Below, piece after piece: positions 1 to 5,961 of a DNA stretch of 7,191 bases. The position numbers and the translations under genes were made by a program. Source of the stretch: Eudoraea sp. (GTDB taxonomy: Bacteria > Bacteroidota > Bacteroidia > Flavobacteriales > Flavobacteriaceae); NCBI GenBank assembly GCA_013042925.1, contig JABDPH010000240.1, positions 1 through 7,191 of the forward strand. Direction: 5' to 3'. The notes under the pieces were generated by a model. The model was not told where the DNA came from. It worked only from the letters and a program-made list of their open reading frames with translations, and did not search any database. Numbering within the stretch: position 1 is the stretch's first letter; each line of letters starts with the position of its first letter.

Positions 1-1
1 A

Positions 2-385
2 GTATACCTCGTGCAAATAGATGCAACTAATGATAATTTTGATATGCCAATAGGGACCTTGGCGGTTATTAATTTTATGAAAGCAAAACCCGGGCAGTCA
101 GGGGCGTATGAGAAAATGGAATCTGAAGTCTTCAAACCAAATCATCAGAAAGATGTGGACGCTGGTGGAAGAGCAAATTGGGGATTATTAAGGAATATGA
201 TGGGTTACGCTACAGAAGCATATGCAAGCCATATTACCGTGGATATGTATACCGGTTACGATCAATTTTTTAATGGTACTAATACACCATTAACAGATGC
301 CCAACAAAATGCTATGCAGGAAATCGATAAACTTAGGGACCTTAAATCCTTGACTATGGCTACTTTGGTTAGAAAAGTCCGTTGA
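2..385 (+). CDS. C-terminal part of an ABM-like (dimeric alpha/beta barrel) hypothetical protein, 5' truncated
   Basis: The reading frame is open to the left edge of the window (codons Val-Tyr-Leu precede a GTG at 11) and stops with TGA at 383-385, so about 127 residues of the C-terminus are present and the true start is probably outside. The GTG at 11 could be used but has no visible ribosome site. The visible part reads as one ferredoxin-like alpha/beta unit: a strand around GTLAVINFMKAKPGQ, a helix with AYEKMESEVFKPNHQ, then a strand with the Trp-Gly-Leu of ANWGLL, and later a VDMY strand. This pattern (PGQ..Y...E...KP.HQ....G....W) resembles Bacteroidota secreted proteins with two ABM-type units, of which this would be the second. 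No catalytic residue can be assigned and the function is unknown. It is followed by its own terminator and is convergent with the dipeptidase operon, so it is probably unrelated to it. Confidence 0.75.
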   Translation, partial: VYLVQIDATNDNFDMPIGTLAVINFMKAKPGQSGAYEKMESEVFKPNHQKDVDAGGRANWGLLRNMMGYATEAYASHITVDMYTGYDQFFNGTNTPLTDAQQNAMQEIDKLRDLKSLTMATLVRKVR

Positions 386-406
386 ACAACAATTTTTTTT
401 TGAGTT

Positions 407-437
407 AAATCCTTCCAAGAAATTGGGAGGATTTTTT
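407..437 (+). terminator. Rho-independent terminator of the first gene
   Basis: A 10-bp stem, AAATCCTTCC (407-416) with GGGAGGATTT (425-434), has one G-U pair and an 8-nt loop, and runs straight into six T residues (432-437). It lies 21 nt after the stop codon at 385. Read on the - strand, the same stem is followed by AACTC and then A residues instead of a T tract, so it is a weaker candidate for ending the convergent operon whose last stop codon is at 444. Confidence 0.85.
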
Positions 438-443
438 AATTAT

Positions 444-1517
444 TCAACTCCATGTGTTTTCCAGAAAGGTCATAAAATTTAAACTCATAATATTTTCAAC
501 ATCTTTTGCTGTGTACCCCCTTTTGTCCAATAATGACGGAAGTTTCTGTAAATCGGCAATCGTATCCAGATCATGTGGGCATTGTTCTTTTCCAAAACCA
601 CCATCTAAATCGGTTCCTATTCCTACATGCAGCGAATTCCCGGAAAGTTGACAAATATGATCTATATGGTCAACCATCGTATGTAATGAGACGCCCATTT
701 TTTTAGGAGACGACTGGCCTCGCACCCAATTTGGCACCATCATCCAAGCGTCTAGCGCCATTCCTATAACTGCCTTTCTGTTAATTAATTCATGTAGTTG
801 TTCATCAGAGAATTGCCTGTTATGGTCCACCAGTGTTCTGCAATTATTATGACTTGCCCAAACAGGACCACTGTAGACATCCATTGTTTCCCAGAAGCTT
901 TGGTCACAGAGATGGGTTGCATCAAGAATAAGGTTTAAGCGTGCTATTTCTCGCAATAACTCTTTTCCTTTCGTGCCAATCCCACCAGTAGAATCGGTTC
1001 CAAATGCGTAGGTTCCCGGGCCATAATGTGCAGGTCCTATGGCTCTTAAGCCCTGTTCATAGGATTTTTCCAAATGGGCAATAGACATTATAGAATCTGC
1101 ACCTTCCAGACTTAGTATATATCCAATGGGCTTCTTTTCATCAGAATCTTTATTCCATAAATTTAAATGATCCTCCAGGTTTGTGAGATTCTTGATTTGG
1201 ATCATCTCACCCATCCCTTCCATAGCCTTGTACCATGCTAACTGACCCTGTGTTTGTGCCCATGCCTGTTCCGGAGAATTCCAGCCGGGGAGTGGATTGC
1301 TCTTTTTTACATAACGTGCTATTTGCGTAGCAACGCAGATACCAATATTCCCTTTTCTCAAGGCATTCAGAGAGACCGTGTTTTTTCCACGATCGGGTTT
1401 ATCAACCATCCCTTCCTCCATTGCACGAATCTCTGCAACTTCCTGAGTAAGATCACGGTTCCATTCCAGTGCATTCATTGAAAGATCTAAATGTGCATCA
1501 AAAATCAGCATACGCAT
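444..1517 (-). CDS. Membrane dipeptidase family (peptidase M19) zinc dipeptidase, cytoplasmic
   Basis: A 357-residue metallo-dipeptidase of the renal dipeptidase (M19) family, which uses two zinc ions to hydrolyse dipeptides, including those with a D-residue at the C-terminal side. All expected ligands are visible: His9-x-Asp11 in DAHLD, the bridging Glu138 in SLEGAD, His202 in DATHLCD and His223 in WASHNNC, plus the catalytic Asp303 in GIGTDLDGG. Arg234 in DHNRQ matches the substrate-binding arginine of the family. There is no signal peptide: the first metal motif starts at residue 9, so the enzyme should stay in the cytoplasm despite the family name. It is the last gene of the - strand operon; its ATG follows the stop of the PLP enzyme gene by 3 nt with no Shine-Dalgarno, and an alternative start is Met3. 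The neighbours suggest it releases a D- or hydroxy-amino acid for the PLP enzyme; the exact substrate is inferred, the family is secure. Confidence 0.93.
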   Translation of the reverse strand: MRMLIFDAHLDLSMNALEWNRDLTQEVAEIRAMEEGMVDKPDRGKNTVSLNALRKGNIGICVATQIARYVKKSNPLPGWNSPEQAWAQTQGQLAWYKAMEGMGEMIQIKNLTNLEDHLNLWNKDSDEKKPIGYILSLEGADSIMSIAHLEKSYEQGLRAIGPAHYGPGTYAFGTDSTGGIGTKGKELLREIARLNLILDATHLCDQSFWETMDVYSGPVWASHNNCRTLVDHNRQFSDEQLHELINRKAVIGMALDAWMMVPNWVRGQSSPKKMGVSLHTMVDHIDHICQLSGNSLHVGIGTDLDGGFGKEQCPHDLDTIADLQKLPSLLDKRGYTAKDVENIMSLNFMTFLENTWS

Positions 1518-1520
1518 ATA

Positions 1521-2633
1521 TTAAATTGATAGGCTATAGTCTCTTGCAGCCACTTTCCAGTAGCCTGCAATTTTCCCTTGTTGTACAAGAAGGGTTTTTG
1601 GATACTTTGCAACGGTAGGACATATATGCATCGGTATTGCATAGTGCAGATCTCCAACTTCTACCGTTTTGCCACTTGGGCAGCTGAGTACCAAATGCTC
1701 TTCACTTTGCCCAATTTGCTCACAGTCTTCCAATCCAAATATTTTAACTCTGGGAAAGTCCATTTCCGGAGCTATCGATTTGTGACCCAAATCCAGACAT
1801 ATGACATTCGATGAAGGTTTGCTGATAACTCTTGTGAGTAAAACGGCTGCATGAAAGAATTTCATGTCTGGAAAAGAGGTTCCATAACGTTCATCCCATA
1901 ACAAAGTAGTTCCGGGACTAGTTTCCACGTCTTTTCTTTGCGCATGTATAGGAAATGTAGGGGATCCACCCATTACAATAGTCGCTACTGTAATTCCTTT
2001 CTTTTCTAGTGTAGTTTTAAAGTCTGAAACCAAATCAAAGGCAGCATCACAAACTCTTTTCCTGTCCTTAATATCCGTATTTCTTATATGACCATCATAG
2101 GCATGAATTCCTCGAAAGATAAGGTTAGAATTTTTAGAAATTAATTGGCATAAGTCGGCAGCATCCTGATTTGGTGCTGCCCCGGTACGATTCATCCCCG
2201 TATTAAGATCTATAAATAATGGGACGGTTATCTTTTTTGAGGATGCCATTTCAGAAATAGTTGTGATTATTCCTGCATTGTCTACAATTGTGGAGAATGT
2301 GGAATTAGGGAACCGTGCTATTAATTCAAAAAATCGACCAATATTTGCGCCCACAGGTTGTAGGGCCAATAGAATATCTTTAGCACCGCATTGTCCTAAA
2401 AGCTCCGCTTCGGCTATGGTAGCACATTTAAACTTTTGGATGCCACGGGCCATCTGCAAATCAATTATTTCCTTCGTTTTATGGGTTTTGATATGCGGTC
2501 GAAGTCGATCAACATTGCCTACCATATCCACCATTAATTGAATATTTTTTTCAATTCTCTCCGGATATAGCAATAATGCCGGAGTAACAATGTCATCGGT
2601 ATTTTCTACTTGAAACCACGCTGGCGTATTCAT
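1521..2633 (-). CDS. D-TA family PLP enzyme: likely D-serine / D-hydroxy-amino acid dehydratase (or D-threonine aldolase)
   Basis: A 370-residue fold-type III PLP enzyme with an alanine-racemase-like N-terminal barrel and a C-terminal beta domain. RPHIKTHKT at 45-53 holds the probable Schiff-base lysine, Lys49. HAYDGH (177-182) and GGSPTFP (222-228) are the expected PLP-site loops. The divalent metal site near the C-terminus is His336-Ile-Cys338 in PMHICPT. In known members, His-x-Cys is seen in zinc D-serine dehydratases (yeast and chicken) and D-threo-3-hydroxyaspartate dehydratase, while D-threonine aldolases carry His-x-Asp, so a dehydratase is favoured. Such a reaction gives ammonia and a keto acid through an enamine, which fits the RidA gene 11 nt upstream. 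No signal peptide, so cytoplasmic. The ATG at 2633 agrees with the family length; no Shine-Dalgarno is present. Family assignment is strong, the substrate is inferred. Confidence 0.9.
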   Translation of the reverse strand: MNTPAWFQVENTDDIVTPALLLYPERIEKNIQLMVDMVGNVDRLRPHIKTHKTKEIIDLQMARGIQKFKCATIAEAELLGQCGAKDILLALQPVGANIGRFFELIARFPNSTFSTIVDNAGIITTISEMASSKKITVPLFIDLNTGMNRTGAAPNQDAADLCQLISKNSNLIFRGIHAYDGHIRNTDIKDRKRVCDAAFDLVSDFKTTLEKKGITVATIVMGGSPTFPIHAQRKDVETSPGTTLLWDERYGTSFPDMKFFHAAVLLTRVISKPSSNVICLDLGHKSIAPEMDFPRVKIFGLEDCEQIGQSEEHLVLSCPSGKTVEVGDLHYAIPMHICPTVAKYPKTLLVQQGKIAGYWKVAARDYSLSI

Positions 2634-2644
2634 AATAACTTATT

Positions 2645-3109
2645 TCAGTGTAGTTGAAACATGGCCTCAATTTCGACAGGAATATTCCCGGGAAGGATCA
2701 TCCCTACGGCACTGCGAACACCCACTCCAAGATCGCTTCCAAAGATATCGGCCATAAGCTCACTAAAACCATTAATTACCAGTGGTTGCTGACCAAAATC
2801 GGGGGTGGAATTTACCATGCCTAAAACCTTTACCACCCTTTTAATCTGGTCGATACTTCCAAAGTGGGTTTGAATAGTGGAAAGCATCGTAAGGCCTACT
2901 TGCTCGGCAGCTAATTTGGCCTGTCCAAGATTCATATCGTCCCCAACTCTTCCCGTAATATAGGTTCCATCATTTTGCATAGGACCTTGCCCTGAAATAT
3001 AGAGAAACCCGTCTATGACCAGTACAGGTTTGTATAAACCCGCAGGTGGCGGTGGAGGGGGTAAAACCAGGCCAAGTTCTTTAAGTCGTTGTGAAGGAGT
3101 TTTATTCAT
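2645..3109 (-). CDS. RidA family (YjgF/YER057c/UK114) enamine/imine deaminase, long variant
   Basis: A 154-residue member of the RidA superfamily, longer than E. coli RidA (128) because of an N-terminal extension of about 25 residues containing six prolines in a row (17-22). Core motifs follow: YISGQGP (38-43 region), GRVGDD (53-58), KVLGMVN (94-100) and the C-terminal RSAVGMILP with VEIEA. Arg132 lines up with E. coli RidA Arg105, the catalytic carboxylate-binding residue, and Glu146 with Glu120, so deaminase chemistry is plausible. RidA proteins form cytoplasmic trimers that hydrolyse 2-aminoacrylate and related enamines made by PLP dehydratases. Here the gene sits immediately before such a PLP enzyme, which suggests dedicated detoxification or speeding-up of its product. 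The start is 8 nt after the permease stop codon, with no Shine-Dalgarno. Members of this long subgroup are little studied, so activity is inferred from residues. Confidence 0.92.
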   Translation of the reverse strand: MNKTPSQRLKELGLVLPPPPPPAGLYKPVLVIDGFLYISGQGPMQNDGTYITGRVGDDMNLGQAKLAAEQVGLTMLSTIQTHFGSIDQIKRVVKVLGMVNSTPDFGQQPLVINGFSELMADIFGSDLGVGVRSAVGMILPGNIPVEIEAMFQLH

Positions 3110-3117
3110 AGCTATAA

Positions 3118-4434
3118 TTATATAAATTGGTTTAATATCAAAATTCCAAAAAGGCCTACAACCCCAACAGTTGTTTCCATCAGTGTCCAGCTTCGTAAGG
3201 TATCCTTTACAGATAAATTAAAATACTCTTTAAACAGCCAAAAACCGGCGTCATTTACATGGGAAAGCATTAAACTTCCCGAACCTATGGCCAGGACCAT
3301 CAATTCAGGGCTCACTCCGGTGGCCTCAATTAATGGTAAAACAATTCCGGCAGCTGTGAGTCCGGCCACTGTAGCCGACCCCACACAAACTCGGATCACC
3401 GTAGCAATAAGCCACCCTAAAAATAATGGTGATAATGAAGAATCTTTGAGTATATCGGCAATATATTGACTAACGCCACTGTCTATTAATACCTGTTTTA
3501 AGGCGCCTGCCCCTGCAATAATTAGTAACACCATGGTAATTCCGGAGATAGAGTTGGTAACAGAATTCATTACCTCTCCCATTTTTTTCCCCCGCCGTAA
3601 TCCCAGGGTATAAATGGCAACTAATACTGAAACAAGCATAGCAATTACAGGATTACCTGCAAAGGCTATAATATCTTTGAATAGAAAGTCCTGAGGGAAT
3701 AACAAATCGGTTAGCGTAGCTGCTCCTATCAGAATTATGGGTAATAAAGCTGTAAAAACACTAATTCTCATGCTGGGCATTTCCTCATCGGTCAGAATTT
3801 TTGGATTCACAAATTCTTTTAAAGGAGTGGCATTTATATGTTTTAGTGTTCGTGAAAAAAATGGACCTGCAATTATGATGGCGGGTATTGCTACAAGTAT
3901 GCCATAGATCAAAGTTTTACCCATATCTGCGTTAAACATTACAGTAATTGCTGTTGGAGCAGGATGGGGTGGGAGATATCCATGTGTAACCGAAAGTGAT
4001 GCCAGCATAGGTAAGCCAACATAAAGAAGTGGTAACCCTGTTGCCGCCGCGACTGTAAATACTAAGGGTACCAGAATAACAAAACCTACAGAATAGAATA
4101 AGGGAATCCCCACTATAAATCCGGTTAATACGGCTGCCCATTGAATGTGCTTCTTACCAAACCGCTCCACTAATTTGGAGGTAATACGCTGTGCGGCTCC
4201 GCTATCTGCCACTAACTTACCAAGCATAGCTCCAAATCCAAGAATCATCACCAGAAATCCCAGCGTGTTGCCAATTCCATTTTGAATAGAATTAACTACG
4301 GTCTCTAGATCCATTCCTTCGGCAATCCCAACAAATAATGAAACGAGGATAAAAGTTATAAATGGGTTTAGTTTGCATCTGGCAATTAGAAAGAACAGGA
4401 TAAGTATCCCGATGATAACAATAAATAAAGGCAT
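3118..4434 (-). CDS. GntP family proton symporter (gluconate / D-serine permease family)
   Basis: A 438-residue inner-membrane permease with about 12 or more hydrophobic segments, matching the usual GntP length (about 440). Family signatures are clear: GFGAMLGKLVADSG (66-79), THGYLPPHPAPTA (150-162), and the C-terminal SHVNDAGFW (391-399) followed by KEYFNLSVKDTLRSW. The family includes gluconate permeases (GntP, GntT), fructuronate permeases and DsdX, the D-serine permease of E. coli. No gluconate kinase or sugar-acid gene is nearby; the three genes downstream in the operon handle amino acids or dipeptides, so uptake of a D-hydroxy-amino acid is the better guess, though motifs alone do not decide the substrate. 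It is the first gene of the operon; the 105-nt gap upstream is shared with the divergent class V PLP enzyme and should hold the promoter. Confidence 0.92.
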   Translation of the reverse strand: MPLFIVIIGILILFFLIARCKLNPFITFILVSLFVGIAEGMDLETVVNSIQNGIGNTLGFLVMILGFGAMLGKLVADSGAAQRITSKLVERFGKKHIQWAAVLTGFIVGIPLFYSVGFVILVPLVFTVAAATGLPLLYVGLPMLASLSVTHGYLPPHPAPTAITVMFNADMGKTLIYGILVAIPAIIIAGPFFSRTLKHINATPLKEFVNPKILTDEEMPSMRISVFTALLPIILIGAATLTDLLFPQDFLFKDIIAFAGNPVIAMLVSVLVAIYTLGLRRGKKMGEVMNSVTNSISGITMVLLIIAGAGALKQVLIDSGVSQYIADILKDSSLSPLFLGWLIATVIRVCVGSATVAGLTAAGIVLPLIEATGVSPELMVLAIGSGSLMLSHVNDAGFWLFKEYFNLSVKDTLRSWTLMETTVGVVGLFGILILNQFI

Positions 4435-4442
4435 GCGCTGGC

Positions 4443-4459
4443 TTAAAAGGTTATTTTAA
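4443..4459. repeat. Small inverted repeat in front of the GntP start, possible operator
   Basis: TTAAAA (4443-4448) and TTTTAA (4454-4459) form a perfect 6-bp inverted repeat with a 5-nt spacer, 9 nt before the GntP start codon. It lies near the expected transcript start. It consists only of A and T in an AT-rich gap, so it may be chance. Confidence 0.2.
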
Positions 4460-4471
4460 AAGTTTAATTAA

Positions 4472-4479
4472 TAAATATA
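4472..4479 (-). promoter_or_regulatory. Candidate -7 promoter element for the GntP operon
   Basis: On the - strand these bases read TATATTTA, matching the Bacteroidota -7 consensus TAnnTTTG except at the last base. The position would give a transcript start about 30 nt before the GntP ATG at 4434. No good TTG-type -33 element lies at the expected distance (only a TTTT run), so this is a weak call. Confidence 0.3.
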
Positions 4480-4539
4480 CCATTTTGAAAATGAATAAAA
4501 CGATTCTATTTTTTATCTTGTTAGACAAACCCTAAGCAA

Positions 4540-5802
4540 ATGGATAAAAGATCGTTTCTAAAAAGAATGGGTCAGGTGGCAGCCATTACGCCGTTCTTAC
4601 CATACCAGGCATATGCAAAAACTGCAAACCCCGTAGGCTCCTATAGTTACAGCAATGAAGAGGATTTTTGGAAAAGAATCCGGATAGATTATGCGCTAAA
4701 ACCAGATTATATAAATCTTGAAAACGGGTATTATAATATTGCACCGATTCCTACAATTCAAAAATTTATTAAGCATGTCGAAAAGGTGAATTATGAAGGT
4801 TCCTATTACATGCGCACGGTACAATGGGATAATAAAAATCGTATAGCGAGTAGGCTGGCCAAGTTGGTAGGTTGTGGGTCGGATGAATTAATCATCACCC
4901 GAAATACAACGGAATCACTAGATATGATCATTGGGGGCTTTCCATGGGAGAAAGGGGACGAGGCTATTTATGCAGTACAAGATTATGGAGCCATGCGGGA
5001 ACATTTTAAATTGGTTGCCAAACGACACGGTATTGTAAACAAGAAAGTTTCCATACCTAATCATCCAACATCTGACGAGGAGTTAGTGTCTCTATATGAA
5101 AAGGAGATAACTCCCAAAACAAAATTACTGATGGTATGTCATATGGTTAACATAACCGGCCAAATTATGCCAATTAGAAAGATCTGTGATATGGCCCATA
5201 AACATGGGGTAGAAGTAATGGTAGATGGGGCTCATTGTGTTGGACATATAGAAGTGAACATAGCCGAACTAAATTGTGATTATTACGGTTCTAGTTTGCA
5301 TAAATGGTTAAGCACCCCTTTAGGTGCGGGTATTCTTTATGTTGCAAAAAGGAATGTTTCCAAAATATGGCCATTGTTGGCAGAACACCACAGAGAACCT
5401 GAAGATATTCGTAGGTTAAATCATATAGGTACGCATCCGGTACATACAGATTTGGCTATTAATGACGCAATGGACTACTTAGAGCTAATAGGAATGGAGC
5501 GTAAAGAAAAAAGAATGCGCTTTTTACAACGGTATTGGTCCGATCAATTAAGAGATACCGACAATGTGATCATTAACACACCTATTGAAGCTCATAGAAG
5601 TTGCGGGATAGCCAATGTAGGAATTCCCACCATGAAACCGGCGGACGTGGCCAAAACCCTCTTAACCGAATTTAAAATATTCACTGTGGCTATAGATCAA
5701 AATAATGTACAAGGATGCAGAATTACTCCTAATGTGTATACCACTATAAAGGAACTAGATGATTTTGTAAAGGCCATAAAAACAATGGCAAAAAGGGTAT
5801 AA
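4540..5802 (+). CDS. Class V aminotransferase-fold PLP enzyme (isopenicillin-N-epimerase-like) with Tat-like leader
   Basis: A 420-residue fold-type I PLP enzyme of the class V group (NifS/CefD-like). The PLP lysine is Lys255 in SSLHKWLSTPLGAG; Asp229 in VMVDGAH binds the pyridine nitrogen; TRNTTES (120-126) and the YGSS before the lysine are phosphate-site residues; Arg394 in GCRITPN is a likely substrate-carboxylate arginine. The N-terminus, MDKRSFLKRMGQ then AAITPFLPYQAYA, looks like a Tat leader with Lys-Arg in place of Arg-Arg and a short hydrophobic part, with a possible cleavage after AYA (residue 26). Export of a folded PLP-loaded enzyme by Tat is consistent with the cofactor. The start at 4540 gives the leader exactly and no earlier in-frame start is needed. 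Relatives are aminotransferases, desulfurases and isopenicillin N epimerase; the reaction here is unknown. It is divergent from the D-amino acid-type operon, so a role in interconverting or deaminating related amino acids in the periplasm is a guess. Confidence 0.88.
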   Translation: MDKRSFLKRMGQVAAITPFLPYQAYAKTANPVGSYSYSNEEDFWKRIRIDYALKPDYINLENGYYNIAPIPTIQKFIKHVEKVNYEGSYYMRTVQWDNKNRIASRLAKLVGCGSDELIITRNTTESLDMIIGGFPWEKGDEAIYAVQDYGAMREHFKLVAKRHGIVNKKVSIPNHPTSDEELVSLYEKEITPKTKLLMVCHMVNITGQIMPIRKICDMAHKHGVEVMVDGAHCVGHIEVNIAELNCDYYGSSLHKWLSTPLGAGILYVAKRNVSKIWPLLAEHHREPEDIRRLNHIGTHPVHTDLAINDAMDYLELIGMERKEKRMRFLQRYWSDQLRDTDNVIINTPIEAHRSCGIANVGIPTMKPADVAKTLLTEFKIFTVAIDQNNVQGCRITPNVYTTIKELDDFVKAIKTMAKRV

Positions 5803-5808
5803 TTTTAG

Positions 5809-5816
5809 TATGTTTG
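5809..5816 (+). promoter_or_regulatory. Candidate -7 element after the class V PLP enzyme gene
   Basis: TATGTTTG is an exact match to the Bacteroidota -7 consensus TAnnTTTG, 6 nt after the stop codon at 5802. No TTG-type -33 element is seen at the usual distance. It would place a transcript start near 5823 and a long leader before the DoxX gene at 5962. Confidence 0.3.
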
Positions 5817-5877
5817 AAACACCTATGAAGGAGCTAGAAAGATGACAAAAATCATAGTATTTACTAATGGCCAAGTC

Positions 5878-5885
5878 TAGTTTTG
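5878..5885 (+). promoter_or_regulatory. Candidate -7 element for the DoxX-oxidoreductase operon
   Basis: TAGTTTTG is a second exact match to TAnnTTTG, 76 nt before the DoxX start codon. A transcript starting near 5892 would carry the hairpin at 5902-5920 in its leader. A clear -33 element is missing, so the call rests on the -7 match and the position. Confidence 0.35.
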
Positions 5886-5901
5886 AATAGCGTTTAGAAT
5901 A

Positions 5902-5920
5902 GTATCCTGGTAAAGGATAC
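5902..5920 (+). promoter_or_regulatory. Perfect 7-bp hairpin in the leader of the DoxX gene
   Basis: GTATCCT (5902-5908) and AGGATAC (5914-5920) form a perfect 7-bp stem with loop GGTAA. It ends 41 nt before the DoxX ATG. The T-rich stretch ATATTTTG begins several nucleotides after the stem, so it is not a standard terminator; it could be a weak terminator for the upstream gene, an operator, or an mRNA leader structure. Confidence 0.4.
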
Positions 5921-5961
5921 AGGTGATATTTTGTAAAAAGGGAACTAATTAAAACTATATA

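Larger units (their letters stand above)
4435..4539. promoter_or_regulatory. Divergent intergenic control region
   Basis: This very AT-rich stretch separates the start codons of the GntP permease (- strand) and the class V PLP enzyme (+ strand), so both promoters should lie here or just inside the genes. The - strand has a near match to the Bacteroidota -7 element (listed separately). The + strand has only TATCTTG at 4514-4520 with TTTTG 26 nt earlier, which is too widely spaced to be convincing. No riboswitch-like structure was recognised. Confidence 0.6.

Noticed and set aside
393..401. Nine-T run after the first stop codon as a separate terminator
   Set aside because: No stem precedes it; the stem-loop with T tract at 407-437 is the convincing terminator.
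454..706. Two overlapping + strand open frames of 65-66 codons opposite the dipeptidase gene
   Set aside because: They lie antisense to conserved M19 coding sequence, have low-complexity, Cys/Ser-rich products without recognisable motifs, and no ribosome site.
1254..2541. + strand open frames at 1254-1481, 1578-1814 and 2263-2541
   Set aside because: All are opposite strongly conserved dipeptidase or PLP enzyme sequence and match no family; they are frame shadows.
3932..4141. 69-codon - strand frame inside the permease gene
   Set aside because: It is a shifted frame of conserved GntP sequence (the THGYLPPHPAPTA region) and has no protein-like features.
3118..4434. Permease as a gluconate importer
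   Set aside because: The family name suggests gluconate, but no gluconate kinase, dehydratase or sugar-acid gene is present; all operon partners handle amino acids or dipeptides. Substrate left open.
444..5802. Beta-lactam-related cluster (CefD-like enzyme plus M19 dipeptidase, a family that can hydrolyse carbapenems)
   Set aside because: No synthetase, synthase, beta-lactamase or resistance gene is present, and both families have much wider roles.
5798..5803. TATAAT sequence as a sigma-70 -10 box
   Set aside because: It overlaps the stop codon of the PLP enzyme gene, and Bacteroidota do not use this consensus; no -35 element is nearby.
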